From: Pelagibaculum spongiae
Lineage (GTDB): Bacteria; Pseudomonadota; Gammaproteobacteria; Enterobacterales; Pelagibaculaceae
NCBI RefSeq assembly: GCF_003097315.1
Contig: NZ_QDDL01000005.1
Location: 186,001 to 250,000 of the forward strand
Length of the DNA stretch: 64,000 nucleotides
Direction of reading: 5' to 3'
In this document: in pieces, positions 1 through 10,955 of the stretch
Layout of the letters: each line of letters starts with the position of its first letter
Position numbering within the stretch: position 1 is the first letter of the stretch
Position numbers and translations under genes: made by a program
Notes under the pieces: generated by a model
The model's database searches: none
What the model saw: the letters and a program-made list of their open reading frames with translations, nothing else
What the model was told of the DNA's origin: nothing

Positions 1-1769
1 CCACGAGCCATTTCAATAGGGGTTACTGAGCCTGAGCCTAAAGCTAACGACAGGTTTGCTGGTAGCTGCTGAGTATCAAAGCCAAACTTTTTAATGTGCT
101 TGAGGGCATTTTTAACCCCCATGCTGCGTAAAATTCGAATCGATACTAGGTTGCGAGATTTATACAAAGCTTTGCGTAATCGAGTAGGGCCGCCGAATTT
201 TCCACTGTCATTTCTTGGTCGCCAAACATCTTCCAATCCAGCATCTTTTAAAACGACTGGAGCATCGTTAATGATGCTGGCTAAAGTGAAGCCATTTTGC
301 AGCGCTGAGGAGTAAATAAAAGGCTTAAAGCTCGAACCAGGTTGGCGGTTGGCCATAGTCACACGGTTGAATTTACTACGAGAAAAATCATAGCCTCCAA
401 CCAAGGCTTCTATGGCACCTGAGTCGGGGTTTACTGAAACTAATGCGCCATTAATTTGCGGTAGCTGCGCTAAATTCCAAATAGGTTCTGCAAAAGCAGC
501 CCCGGGATCTTTTGTATTGGTTTTACGTTGTCGAATACGAACCACATCACCTGGTTGAATAATGTCACTGGCTGTTTTTGGTCGAGCACCAACCTTGTTG
601 TCATCAATATAAGGTGCAGCCCATTTCATGGCTGGCCAATCTAGTTCGACAATTTCCTGAGAACCTAAAAGAATTTTTGCTGACCGCTCTGCTACTTGGA
701 GTACCAGTGCTGGGAGCAGATCCGCAGAAGAGCCAATTCTACGAAGTTTTTTGGCTAAAACAGGTAGGTCAGGAATTTCAGATAAGGTTATTTTTGACTC
801 TGCACCTCTCCAGCCGTGGCGACGATCATAATTGGTTAAATTATCGCGCAATGATTGGTTGGCAGCCTGCTGTGCCGTACCAATGATCGATGTTTTAACG
901 ATAAACCCGTCGGTATATGCTGCTTCACCATAGCGAGAAACTAACTTTTCACGAGCCATTTCTGCAACATGAGGTGCTTCAACTTCAATATTTAAGCTAT
1001 GGTATTTGGCTGTTACCGGTTGCGCTGACGCTTGGTCATATTCGCTGCGCGTAATTTGCTCCAATGACAGCATTCTGCGCAAAACATGATTGCGTCGAAC
1101 TAATGCCCCTGAAGGGTTGCGAATTGGATTTTTGGAAGAGGGTGCTTTTGGCAAGCCGGCAATCATCGCCATTTCAGCAAGCGATAACTCATTCAATTGT
1201 TTGCCGTAATAAACTTCGGCTGCCGAAGCGATACCGTATGATCGTTGGCCAAGAAATATTTTATTGAGGTAAAGTTCTAGGATGTCTTGTTTTGTGAGCT
1301 CGCGTTCAATTTTTAGTGCTAGTAGAATTTCTTTTAATTTTCGGGTGTAGGTTTTTTCACGGCTAAGGAAAAAATTACGGGCAACCTGCATGGTTATTGT
1401 ACTGGCACCTTGTCGCTTTTCGCCGGATATCAAGTGAACTACTACCGCTCGAGCTACGCCGACAGGATCAACTCCCGCATGCTCGAAAAAACGACTATCT
1501 TCTGTTGCCAGAAATGCTTTAACCATATCCTCAGGAACTTGTTCCAGGCGAACAGGTTTACGGCGCTTTTCACCAAACTCAGCAATTAATTGATCATCTG
1601 CGCTATAAACACGGAGCGGTGTTTGTAACTTGACGTTTTTTAGTGCAGCTGTTTCTGGTAGTTGTGGCAAAAGATAAAAGACCGTCGAGAGGCCTGCCAG
1701 AACAACGAAAAAAGTCAGTGCAGCTGAGCCGATCAGACCGATTCTGATCACGCGACGAAAATTTATCAT
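1..1769 (-). CDS. mrcA: Penicillin-binding protein 1A, C-terminus cut by window edge
   Basis: Bifunctional peptidoglycan glycosyltransferase/transpeptidase anchored in the inner membrane. About 589 codons are present; the start ATG is at 1769 and the frame runs off base 1. I read a transmembrane segment at about residues 8-35. The glycosyltransferase motifs are EDSRFFEHAG near residue 90, GASTITMQ near 121 and IFLGQRSYG near 171. The transpeptidase part shows the SxxK motif as SSFK (near 323-334) and SRN. The final KTGT box and the last 200 or so residues lie outside the window. It is divergent from pilM, the usual gammaproteobacterial arrangement. Family assignment is very secure; only the truncation limits it. 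Confidence 0.95.
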   Translation of the reverse strand, partial: MINFRRVIRIGLIGSAALTFFVVLAGLSTVFYLLPQLPETAALKNVKLQTPLRVYSADDQLIAEFGEKRRKPVRLEQVPEDMVKAFLATEDSRFFEHAGVDPVGVARAVVVHLISGEKRQGASTITMQVARNFFLSREKTYTRKLKEILLALKIERELTKQDILELYLNKIFLGQRSYGIASAAEVYYGKQLNELSLAEMAMIAGLPKAPSSKNPIRNPSGALVRRNHVLRRMLSLEQITRSEYDQASAQPVTAKYHSLNIEVEAPHVAEMAREKLVSRYGEAAYTDGFIVKTSIIGTAQQAANQSLRDNLTNYDRRHGWRGAESKITLSEIPDLPVLAKKLRRIGSSADLLPALVLQVAERSAKILLGSQEIVELDWPAMKWAAPYIDDNKVGARPKTASDIIQPGDVVRIRQRKTNTKDPGAAFAEPIWNLAQLPQINGALVSVNPDSGAIEALVGGYDFSRSKFNRVTMANRQPGSSFKPFIYSSALQNGFTLASIINDAPVVLKDAGLEDVWRPRNDSGKFGGPTRLRKALYKSRNLVSIRILRSMGVKNALKHIKKFGFDTQQLPANLSLALGSGSVTPIEMAR

Positions 1770-2014
1770 CAAAATCTCTTGAAATTACACAGGATAGCGA
1801 CTGCATTATATAGGATTGAAATGATTTGGGGCAGGAACTATTACGCAATCAATAATGAGTTGTTGTTAGCTTTAGTGGTCGTTATCCTCGGATGTGCGGC
1901 AGCGCAAATTTTTACTGCTTCAGATTCACAAATACTCGAAATAGACGATGCTTATAGGGAATAAGCGCTTGATTCCCAGTAGTGCAAGTGTACTATTCGA
2001 TGAGAAAGGCATAA

Positions 2015-3683
<1,669 letters not shown>

Positions 3684-3686
3684 TAA

Positions 3687-4298
3687 ATGGCAATTGACTT
3701 AAAAACCTTTGGCGATGAACTCAATAACCTGGATCCACATCCAGGAAATTGGTCAGCAGCGGTAAAAACTTTTTTTATCATTCTTGCTGTAATTGTTGTA
3801 TTGGCGGCTGGTTATTACTTTGTAGTTCAAGATCAAGGCGCTAAATTACAACGTGAGCAAAAGCAAGAGCAGACGCTACGTACTCAGTTTGAGGCCAAAC
3901 AGCAGAAAGCTGCCAACATCGATTTGTATAAAAAACAAATGGTGGTGATGCAAGACTCTTTTGGAGCACTGCTTCGACAGCTGCCAGCTGAAACCGAGGT
4001 TCCAGGGTTGTTGGAAGATATTTCCCACACTGGTATTTCAAATGGTCTAAAGTTCAACGTGATTAATCTTCAAGCTGAAAATGCCGTTGAGTTTTACGCT
4101 GAATTGCCAATTTCGATAGAAGTCATTGGTGAATATCATCAGCTGGGAGAATTTGTGAGTAATGTAGCGGGATTACCGCGAATTGTGACATTGCACGATT
4201 TCTCGATTTCTACCAGCAAGAATAAAGAAAATAAGTCACGCCTTGCGATGAAAATTCAGGCCAAGACATATAGGTACAGCGTGGAGGGTGAAGGATGA
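3687..4298 (+). CDS. pilO: Type IV pilus inner-membrane protein PilO
   Basis: Bitopic periplasmic-facing protein that dimerises with PilN and contacts PilP. It is 203 aa with one transmembrane helix at about residues 28-50, then a coiled coil rich in Q, K and E, then a periplasmic domain with a GLLEDI-type segment typical of PilO. The stop overlaps the pilP ATG by 4 bases (ATGA), indicating coupled translation. Confidence 0.94.
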   Translation: MAIDLKTFGDELNNLDPHPGNWSAAVKTFFIILAVIVVLAAGYYFVVQDQGAKLQREQKQEQTLRTQFEAKQQKAANIDLYKKQMVVMQDSFGALLRQLPAETEVPGLLEDISHTGISNGLKFNVINLQAENAVEFYAELPISIEVIGEYHQLGEFVSNVAGLPRIVTLHDFSISTSKNKENKSRLAMKIQAKTYRYSVEGEG

Positions 4299-4819
4299 TC
4301 AAAAAACTCCATCTGTTGCTAGTTTTATCTATTTTGGGTTTGACTGGTTGTGAAGAGACGAACCTACAAGGACTGGAAGGTTGGGTAGGTGGCGTCAAGA
4401 GCAGGCAACCAGAAAAAGTCAGACCTTTACCTGAAGTGAAGCCATATGAAGCTTTCGTTTATCAGGCAATAGATTTACGTAGTCCGTTTATCAACGCATT
4501 CCAAGATGTAGCAGAAACCACCGAAATTACTAGTGATAATGGTATTCGGCCAGATGCAGCAAGGGTGCGGGAAGTATTGGAAGGTTATCCACTAGATACA
4601 CTTTCAATGGTAGGTGTGCTGCGTAATGACCTAGGAGTATGGGCCATTATCAGGGACAAGGAAGGAACTGTGTATCGAATTGCAAGGGGTAATTACCTAG
4701 GCACTAACCATGGCCGGGTAGATACTATTGAACAAGATCGCATTGAACTGACAGAGATTATTCCAGACGGAAGAGGTGGTTGGATGGAACGACCAACAAC
4801 TCTTGGACTGGATCAGTGA
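4295..4819 (+). CDS. pilP: Type IV pilus lipoprotein PilP
   Basis: Inner-membrane lipoprotein joining the PilMNO complex to the outer-membrane secretin PilQ. The signal peptide ends in a lipobox LTGC with Cys19 as the lipidation site. The rest holds the conserved region around VGVLRNDLGVWAIIRD and the RIELTEIIPDG strand typical of the PilP HR domain. It is 174 aa, normal for the family. It lies between pilO and pilQ in the standard order. Confidence 0.94.
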   Translation: MIKKLHLLLVLSILGLTGCEETNLQGLEGWVGGVKSRQPEKVRPLPEVKPYEAFVYQAIDLRSPFINAFQDVAETTEITSDNGIRPDAARVREVLEGYPLDTLSMVGVLRNDLGVWAIIRDKEGTVYRIARGNYLGTNHGRVDTIEQDRIELTEIIPDGRGGWMERPTTLGLDQ

Positions 4820-4836
4820 GAAAAAGGGGCTGGGTG

Positions 4837-6948
4837 ATGATAACAAGATGGACTGAGCGTATGGGAAATACACTGAGCCTTGCCAGGGCAAACCTGAAAA
4901 GGACATTGGCAGTAGCATTAGTTGCAATGTTGCAGCTGTTTTTTATTCAGGGTGCACTAGCACAGGAAAATCCGGTTTTAGAAAGCGTTGATTTTAGCGT
5001 TTTACCGGGTGATCGAGTTCAAGTTGATTTGCAATTCAATCAGCAAGTAGCGCTTCCACAAAAATTTTCTACCAATAGTCCAGCTCGTATTGCTCTGGAT
5101 TTCGAAGGCGTCAGCAATGCTTTGGAGCGTCGCTCCTTACCAATTGGTATTGGCCTTGCTAAGAGCATGACCGTCGTTGAAGCTCAGGGACGTACACGAG
5201 TTGTTTTTAACTTGGTGAGCTTAGTTCCTGATGAAGTGACTAGTGAAGGTCGGGTGATTCGTGTTCTGCTAGGTGCCGATGGTGCAGCAGCTCCAGTAAT
5301 AGAATCCACTTCTGCAGTAGCCTCTTCTTCTCCTGCTTCAGCATCTCGAGCAATCGACAGTATCGATTTCAAGCGCGGCGATGAAGGCGAAGGTCAGGTG
5401 GTGATTCGTTTTAACGACCCGCGCACTCCAGTCGATTTACGTCAGGAAGGAAGCCGCATATTGGTAGATTTAGTTGATTCTGCCATCCCAGCTGATTTAA
5501 TTCGTCGCTTAGATGTAACTGATTTTGCTACTCCGGTTCGTTTTATCGATGCCAGCCAAAAAGGCGGCAATGCCCGAATTAGCATTGAAACTTCAAATGA
5601 CTTTGAGCACCTGGCTTACCAAACAGACAACGTCTTTACTGTTGAATTCAAGCCGCTGACTGCTGAAGAAAAAGAACAACTCGAAGAGTCTCGCTTCCAG
5701 TTCACCGGTGAGCGTTTATCGCTTAACTTCCAAAGCATCGAAGTTCGTGCAGTATTGCAGCTGATTGCTGATTTCACTGGTCTTAACATGGTGACCTCTG
5801 ACTCAGTGCAAGGCACTTTGACGCTACGTTTACAAAACGTACCTTGGGATCAGGCACTGGATATTATCCTGAGAACGAAAGGTTTGAGTAAGCGTCAAAC
5901 GGGTAATGTAATTCTTGTTGCTCCTTCTGAAGAAATTGCAGCGAATGAAAAACTGCAGTTAGAAGCAACTAAGCAAGTTGAAGAGTTGGCTCCATTGCGC
6001 TTGGAATTCATTCCAATCAACTATGCAAAAGCAGCTGAGCTTTCATCGTTATTATCAACTGGCGGACAAGGTCTGCTGTCAGAGCGTGGCAAGGTAAGCA
6101 TCGATGAACGAACCAATACTTTAATGGTTCAAGAAACGGCAGCTCGTCTTGATGAAATCCGTAATCTGATTGCCCAGCTGGACGTTCCAGTTCGTCAGGT
6201 GTTGATCGAAGCTCGTATCGTCATTGCTGATAACAGATTCCGTGAAGAGTTGGGGGTTCGCTTTGGCCTTTCAGATCGCAACTCTGACGGCGCACTTTCT
6301 GGTAATATCGATGGTAACGACACATTGCGTGCCGGTAATACGCCTTCAGTTAATGATCGGTTGTTGGTTGATTTGCCAACAGTCAGTTCTGCAGCTGGTT
6401 CTGTTGCATTCCAGTTGTCACGAGTGACTGATGGCACCTTGCTAGATTTGGAATTATCAGCCTTGCAAAATGAATCTCTGATTGAAATTGTCGCCAGCCC
6501 TCGTTTGATTACATCAAACCAAAGTGAAGCGTTCATTGAATCAGGTGAGGAAATCCCATATCAGAATGCGACTTCAAGCGGTGCAACATCGGTTGAATTC
6601 AAGAAAGCAGTTCTGAGCTTGAAGGTGACGCCACAGATTACTCCAGACAACCGGGTAATCATGGATCTCAGCATTAGTTTGGACTCTCGCGGTGAAGATA
6701 CCACTGAAGGTCCTGCAATCAATACTCAAGAAATTAACACTCAGGTATTGATTGAAAATGGTGAGACCGTAGTATTAGGCGGTATCTTTAACCAAACCAA
6801 GACAGATACCATTAACAAAGTACCTGTTCTGGGAGATCTACCATTTGTGGGATGGCTATTCCGCCGCACTATTAATGTAGATGACAAGCGTGAGCTTCTG
6901 ATCTTCGTAACACCTAAGATCATCAAAGACACCCTGTCAGTACAATAA
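4837..6948 (+). CDS. pilQ: Type IV pilus secretin PilQ
   Basis: Outer-membrane secretin through which the pilus leaves the cell. The product is 703 aa from an ATG at 4837, preceded by AGGGGC. An in-frame TTG at 4780 would overlap pilP by 40 bases and lacks a comparable ribosome site, so I prefer 4837. A signal peptide ends near ALAQ. Two AMIN domains (peptidoglycan binding) follow, then an STN/N-domain beginning LNFQSIEVRAVLQLIADFTG, and the secretin domain with PRLITSNQSEA and VLGGIFNQ. It ends with the conserved KVPVLGDLPFVGWLFRR segment. Confidence 0.96.
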   Translation: MITRWTERMGNTLSLARANLKRTLAVALVAMLQLFFIQGALAQENPVLESVDFSVLPGDRVQVDLQFNQQVALPQKFSTNSPARIALDFEGVSNALERRSLPIGIGLAKSMTVVEAQGRTRVVFNLVSLVPDEVTSEGRVIRVLLGADGAAAPVIESTSAVASSSPASASRAIDSIDFKRGDEGEGQVVIRFNDPRTPVDLRQEGSRILVDLVDSAIPADLIRRLDVTDFATPVRFIDASQKGGNARISIETSNDFEHLAYQTDNVFTVEFKPLTAEEKEQLEESRFQFTGERLSLNFQSIEVRAVLQLIADFTGLNMVTSDSVQGTLTLRLQNVPWDQALDIILRTKGLSKRQTGNVILVAPSEEIAANEKLQLEATKQVEELAPLRLEFIPINYAKAAELSSLLSTGGQGLLSERGKVSIDERTNTLMVQETAARLDEIRNLIAQLDVPVRQVLIEARIVIADNRFREELGVRFGLSDRNSDGALSGNIDGNDTLRAGNTPSVNDRLLVDLPTVSSAAGSVAFQLSRVTDGTLLDLELSALQNESLIEIVASPRLITSNQSEAFIESGEEIPYQNATSSGATSVEFKKAVLSLKVTPQITPDNRVIMDLSISLDSRGEDTTEGPAINTQEINTQVLIENGETVVLGGIFNQTKTDTINKVPVLGDLPFVGWLFRRTINVDDKRELLIFVTPKIIKDTLSVQ

Positions 6949-6954
6949 CTAACG

Positions 6955-6996
6955 AACCAGCCGCCACTTTTAACGAGGTAGCGGCTGGTTTGCGTT
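6955..6996 (+). terminator. Hairpin after pilQ
   Basis: A perfect 10-bp stem, AACCAGCCGC (6955-6964) pairing with GCGGCTGGTT (6981-6990), lies just after the pilQ stop. Only a broken T-rich stretch follows, so it may be a weak terminator or an mRNA processing/stability hairpin between pilQ and aroK. Confidence 0.6.
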
Positions 6997-7087
6997 TGTG
7001 GTTAGTGTTATTCTTCCGCAGCGCAAAATGTACTTGTTCCCGCCAAAGAACAGTCTTCACTTCTATCCAGTTGTATTTTCGGAAGTT

Positions 7088-7606
7088 ATGAGACGAACAG
7101 CTAATATTTTTCTAGTTGGCCCCATGGGTGCCGGCAAGAGTACCGTCGGAAAACAGCTTGCCCGAGTGTTGGGTAAAGAGTTTGTAGACACGGATCAGGA
7201 AATCGAGCGACGCTCTGGCGCCGATATTTCCTGGATTTTTGATGTCGAAGGTGAGGATGGTTTTCGCAAACGCGAAGCCAGCGTCATCGACGAATTAACC
7301 CAGAAGCAAGGGATTGTCCTGGCTACTGGAGGAGGCGCTGTCGCTGATAAAGACAGTCGTGCTCGTCTGGCTGCCCGTGGCACCGTGGTTTATCTGGAGG
7401 CTTCAATTGAGCAACAGCTCGATAGAACCAACAGAGACCGCAATCGTCCGTTGCTCAGTAACTCCGACGACCCTCGAGAGGTTCTGGAAGCATTGATGGC
7501 AGAACGTGATCCTATGTATCGCGAAATTGCCGATATGATTGTTCCAACAACTTCCCGTACGGTTAAGTCGGTTGCTAATGAGATTGTTGAGAGCCTGAGG
7601 CTCTAA
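7088..7606 (+). CDS. aroK: Shikimate kinase
   Basis: Phosphorylates shikimate at the 3-hydroxyl with ATP in the chorismate pathway, in the cytoplasm. I start it at ATG 7088 (172 aa), where the protein begins [19 protein letters not shown], with GGAAG upstream. The open frame extends to 6998 but that extension is not family-like. The Walker A motif GPMGAGKST is at residues 11-19. The shikimate-binding [11 protein letters not shown] and the ATGGGAV loop are present. It lies upstream of aroB with 10 bases between, the classic aroKB order. Confidence 0.96.
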   Translation: MRRTANIFLVGPMGAGKSTVGKQLARVLGKEFVDTDQEIERRSGADISWIFDVEGEDGFRKREASVIDELTQKQGIVLATGGGAVADKDSRARLAARGTVVYLEASIEQQLDRTNRDRNRPLLSNSDDPREVLEALMAERDPMYREIADMIVPTTSRTVKSVANEIVESLRL

Positions 7607-7616
7607 TGAGGTAGCT

Positions 7617-8702
7617 GTGACGCTAGATGTAAACCTCGGAGAGCGAAGTTATCCTATCCATATCGGAACGGAGCTGCTCAATAATGCTGAGCTAGTTGAA
7701 TCTTTAGTGATTGATCGGCAAGTGCTGATTATCACTAACGATACAATTGCTCCGTTATATCTGAGGGCGACTGAAAAGTTGCTGTCTAGTGCTGGCACGC
7801 TATCTTCATTGATCTTGCCTGATGGTGAGGCGTTTAAAAACCTCACTACCTTAAATCAGGTATTTGACCGTTTGTTGACCCTAGGATACAGCCGTAATTG
7901 TATCCTGGTGGCGCTGGGTGGTGGTGTAATTGGTGATATGACCGGTTATGCCGCAGCCAGCTATCAACGCGGTGTCGATTTCATTCAAATCCCTACCACA
8001 CTATTGGCTCAGGTGGATTCGTCTGTGGGCGGAAAAACTGGCGTCAATCACCCGTTAGGCAAAAACATGATCGGTGCTTTTCATCAGCCTAGGCTGGTAT
8101 TAGCAGATATGAATAGCCTAAAAACCTTGCCTGATCGTGAATATGCAGCAGGTTTAGCGGAAGTGGTTAAATACGGCATTCTCGGCGATAGCGAATTTTT
8201 CAGTTGGCTTGAAGTCAATGCTGAAAAACTGCTTGCCCGGGATCCAGTGCTGTTGGCACAAGCGGTTGAGCGCTGCTGTCAAAATAAAGCAACCATAGTA
8301 GCTGAAGATGAAAAGGAGTCTGGTAAACGGGCACTTTTAAATCTGGGGCATACTTTTGGTCATGCGATTGAAGCACATATGGGTTATGGCCGTTGGTTAC
8401 ATGGTGAAGCGGTTTCAGCAGGCATGGTAATGGCTGTCGATCTGGCCCAACGATTGGGCTGGTTAACCGAACAAGATGTAAGCAGGGTACGCCAATTATT
8501 ATTGGTTATGCAGTTGCCAGTAGAAGGCCCGGCTGAAATGGCAGTCGATGATTATTTGCCAAGAATGGCTGTGGACAAGAAAAATCTAGACGGTCGGTTG
8601 CGTCTGATCTTGCCCCGTTCGATTGGTTGTTGTGAGATGGTTAGCACCGTAGACCATCAATTGTTGTGCGAGACTTTGCGCTCCTGTTCGGCCACTCGAT
8701 AA
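7617..8702 (+). CDS. aroB: 3-dehydroquinate synthase
   Basis: NAD- and metal-dependent enzyme converting DAHP to 3-dehydroquinate, second step of the shikimate pathway. It is 361 aa with a GTG start at 7617, preceded by GAGGTAG. The signature [19 protein letters not shown] is followed by [21 protein letters not shown], which carries NAD and metal contacts. The metal-binding [10 protein letters not shown] and HGEAVSAGM motifs are also visible. It forms an operon with aroK and probably with the downstream DamX-like gene. Confidence 0.97.
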   Translation: MTLDVNLGERSYPIHIGTELLNNAELVESLVIDRQVLIITNDTIAPLYLRATEKLLSSAGTLSSLILPDGEAFKNLTTLNQVFDRLLTLGYSRNCILVALGGGVIGDMTGYAAASYQRGVDFIQIPTTLLAQVDSSVGGKTGVNHPLGKNMIGAFHQPRLVLADMNSLKTLPDREYAAGLAEVVKYGILGDSEFFSWLEVNAEKLLARDPVLLAQAVERCCQNKATIVAEDEKESGKRALLNLGHTFGHAIEAHMGYGRWLHGEAVSAGMVMAVDLAQRLGWLTEQDVSRVRQLLLVMQLPVEGPAEMAVDDYLPRMAVDKKNLDGRLRLILPRSIGCCEMVSTVDHQLLCETLRSCSATR

Positions 8703-8782
8703 GTTTTAAAATACTATTTTTTAAATAATAACGAGCTGTCGGATTTTCAACGATAACTTGAACCAGACATCACGGATTTCTG

Positions 8783-10582
8783 ATGAGCAACACTGCACCT
8801 GATCTGCAGGCAAAATCTGCACCTTTTCTGCCTTCAGACCAAGTTTCTGAAATGCTTGAGCAAGCTATTTATATGGCGCGCTTTAGCGACCTTCTTTTAT
8901 TGGTATCCGGTGATTCGGGAAGTGGCCGCACCAGTTTTGCTCGCGAGATCATTCGTCGTGCAGCAGATCTTGATGTGCTGGAACTCGATGCACTGAATAT
9001 TAATAGCCTGGAACATTTGCAAAATGCGATCTGCCAAAACATTGGCCTTGAGCAAATGCGCTTGCCCGGGGATACGTTAATTCCACTATTTGTGGACCAG
9101 CTATTACAAAATCACAGTCGCGCAGCCTCACTGCTGATTGTTGATAATGCTGACCGATTAGATCTTGAAGCCTTAACCTGGCTGGTGAATTTACAAAAAC
9201 ATGCCCGCCAGAAAAAACTCCGACTGCCAATTTTATTTACCGCAGAACCTAATTTTGAACATCGAATGGTGTTATTGGAAGATCAGGTAGCTTCTGGCCA
9301 GCAATATACTTTTCACCTTCATTCGATGGATCGTGAAGAAGCGGCCTCTTGGTTAAACCACCCTCTATTACTTCGCGCGCTCCGACGAGATCCTCTCGGT
9401 AGCGAACAGATTGATAATATCTGGCAACAGGCCGATGGCCTGCCAGGTAAAATGCTGCAGCTGCTCAATATTGAAATGCTCGAAATCCCCAAGCCAAAAT
9501 CGGGAAAGACAGGATTTGTTTTTGCGGCTGCGGGTTTACTGGTTGCCTCATTTGGGATTGCCTGGTGGGTTAATGGCGGTACTGATGCCATTTTTGCCAA
9601 AGAGCAATTACCTGAGTGGGCTGCCAAATCTCAACCAACAACTCCAAAGTTTGAAGTCAGAGATGAACCTCCAGCAGAGCCGATTCGTTTGGCAGATACC
9701 AGCACTATTATTGAGTTGTCGTCAGAAGCTGAAGCTCGGCCAAAATTAGTTGAGTTAGACCGCCAGCCGGTGTTATCGACCGAGCCAGCAGAAAGCGCCC
9801 TTGCTGTTGAAGCAGATACTGCGAGTGAAGCTTTGGTAGAACTACCTGTTCAACCTCTCGACGAAAAACCTCAATTAGTAGCTGAAGCTCAACCAGTACT
9901 GTCTGAACAACCAACAGTTATTGCAGTTATTGAGCCGTTAGAAACAAAAACTAATACCAAACCACAGCAGCCAGTTATTGAAACTGCTGCGATTGAAGCG
10001 CCAGTCGCTGAAGAAATTATTCCTGAGCTGGAATCTGTTGAAATTGATGAAGTTGAAGCGCCACCACTTCAGCTGGTGGATGCCGCAGCTAAGGCAACCA
10101 ATCAGCCGCTAGTTGTCGAGAATCAGCCAGTCCCAGAAAAACCAGTAGCGGCAAAGCAAACGCAGAAAGTAGCAAAAGCAGTACTAGAAATAGAGGTGGA
10201 AGCTGAGCTTTCTGAAGTAGAGCCTGAGGCCAAATCAGCGCCTGCCACCAAGCAGGAAATGACTCGCTGGGCTGAGCAGGAAATGGAAATTCAAGCCAGA
10301 GATAGCAAGCACTGGACCATGCAGATTTTAGCCGCATCCAAGCAGAAGATTCTGGACAAAGCGCTTAAAGAATATGGGTTAGCCGATAGTACGAATTACT
10401 ACCGAGTCATGCGTAACGGCAAGATTGGGTATGTGCTGATCTACGGTAATTTTCCTAGTAAGCAGGCTGCATTTGATGCTGTCTCAGCCTTGCCTAAAGA
10501 AGTGCGTAAGTCCAAACCATGGATTCGCCGCTACTCAGTAATTCACAAGTCACTCGGCCAAGTGGAAGTTGATCTGAAATAA
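8783..10582 (+). CDS. damX: DamX-like AAA ATPase/SPOR-domain cell-division protein
   Basis: The product is 599 aa. The N-terminal part is an AAA/ExeA-type ATPase with Walker A GDSGSGRTSFA (about residues 43-53) and Walker B LLIVDNADRLD (about 113-123). One transmembrane helix follows at about 244-262. A long low-complexity region rich in E, P, V and A spans 275-500. The C-terminal SPOR domain (about 510-590) binds denuded glycan strands at the septum. This fused architecture downstream of aroB is common in gammaproteobacteria outside the enterics, where DamX lacks an evident AAA domain. A septal role is family knowledge; what the ATPase does is unclear. Confidence 0.88.
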   Translation: MSNTAPDLQAKSAPFLPSDQVSEMLEQAIYMARFSDLLLLVSGDSGSGRTSFAREIIRRAADLDVLELDALNINSLEHLQNAICQNIGLEQMRLPGDTLIPLFVDQLLQNHSRAASLLIVDNADRLDLEALTWLVNLQKHARQKKLRLPILFTAEPNFEHRMVLLEDQVASGQQYTFHLHSMDREEAASWLNHPLLLRALRRDPLGSEQIDNIWQQADGLPGKMLQLLNIEMLEIPKPKSGKTGFVFAAAGLLVASFGIAWWVNGGTDAIFAKEQLPEWAAKSQPTTPKFEVRDEPPAEPIRLADTSTIIELSSEAEARPKLVELDRQPVLSTEPAESALAVEADTASEALVELPVQPLDEKPQLVAEAQPVLSEQPTVIAVIEPLETKTNTKPQQPVIETAAIEAPVAEEIIPELESVEIDEVEAPPLQLVDAAAKATNQPLVVENQPVPEKPVAAKQTQKVAKAVLEIEVEAELSEVEPEAKSAPATKQEMTRWAEQEMEIQARDSKHWTMQILAASKQKILDKALKEYGLADSTNYYRVMRNGKIGYVLIYGNFPSKQAAFDAVSALPKEVRKSKPWIRRYSVIHKSLGQVEVDLK

Positions 10583-10611
10583 TCTGACTGGCTATCATGA
10601 CGATTGCAAAG

Positions 10612-10635
10612 GCTCGCTACGGCGGGCTTTTTTTT
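10612..10635 (+). terminator. Rho-independent terminator after damX
   Basis: GCTCGC (10612-10617) pairs with GCGGGC (10622-10627) with one wobble pair and a 4-base loop, followed by eight T (10628-10635). It ends the pil-aro-damX run. Confidence 0.85.
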
Positions 10636-10639
10636 GTGG

Positions 10640-10955
10640 ATGCAACATATATCTGAAGGTGTTTGATACTTTTCGAATCTCTGGGGTATGAACCGGAAGA
10701 ACCCCAGCCAAAAAATCCTAATAAAAGATGGTTATTAATTACATCTGCAAAAGATGTTTTTTTTGCTGCAATTTCGTCTTAATTAAGAGTAGATTAGGCT
10801 CTGAAGCCCAGCCGGGCGGCTGTTTGTGCTATCAAGACATTGATAGTAGAATGAGCGACCATTTTGCCCGGAAAAAATTATCAGTCGATTGAAATGTAAC
10901 AAAAAAGACTGACTGGGCAGGGTATTCAATCCAGTAGCAGAAAAATGGCCACCTT
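10640..10955 (+). promoter_or_regulatory. gltB upstream region with structured leader
   Basis: No gene is present here. An AT-rich terminator-like hairpin (ACATCT 10741-10746, AGATGT 10752-10757, then seven T) lies in the middle. A nested stem follows: CCGGGC (10812-10817) pairs with GCCCGG (10866-10871) around an inner hairpin CTATCA/TGATAG (10829-10846). CAGTC/GACTG (10882-10886, 10907-10911) could form a further stem. The promoter was not fixed by eye. The pattern would fit attenuation or a regulated leader for glutamate synthase, but this is inference. Confidence 0.4.

Noticed and set aside
1603-1964. Short open frames on both strands at the mrcA-pilM boundary
   Set aside because: They are shadows of the mrcA start and the divergent promoter region, with no family match or ribosome site.
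4780-4836. In-frame TTG extension of pilQ overlapping pilP
   Set aside because: No ribosome site and a 40-base overlap; ATG 4837 has AGGGGC and leads into the signal peptide.
9000-10337. Several minus-strand frames opposite damX
   Set aside because: Low-complexity antisense shadows of the E/P/V-rich linker.
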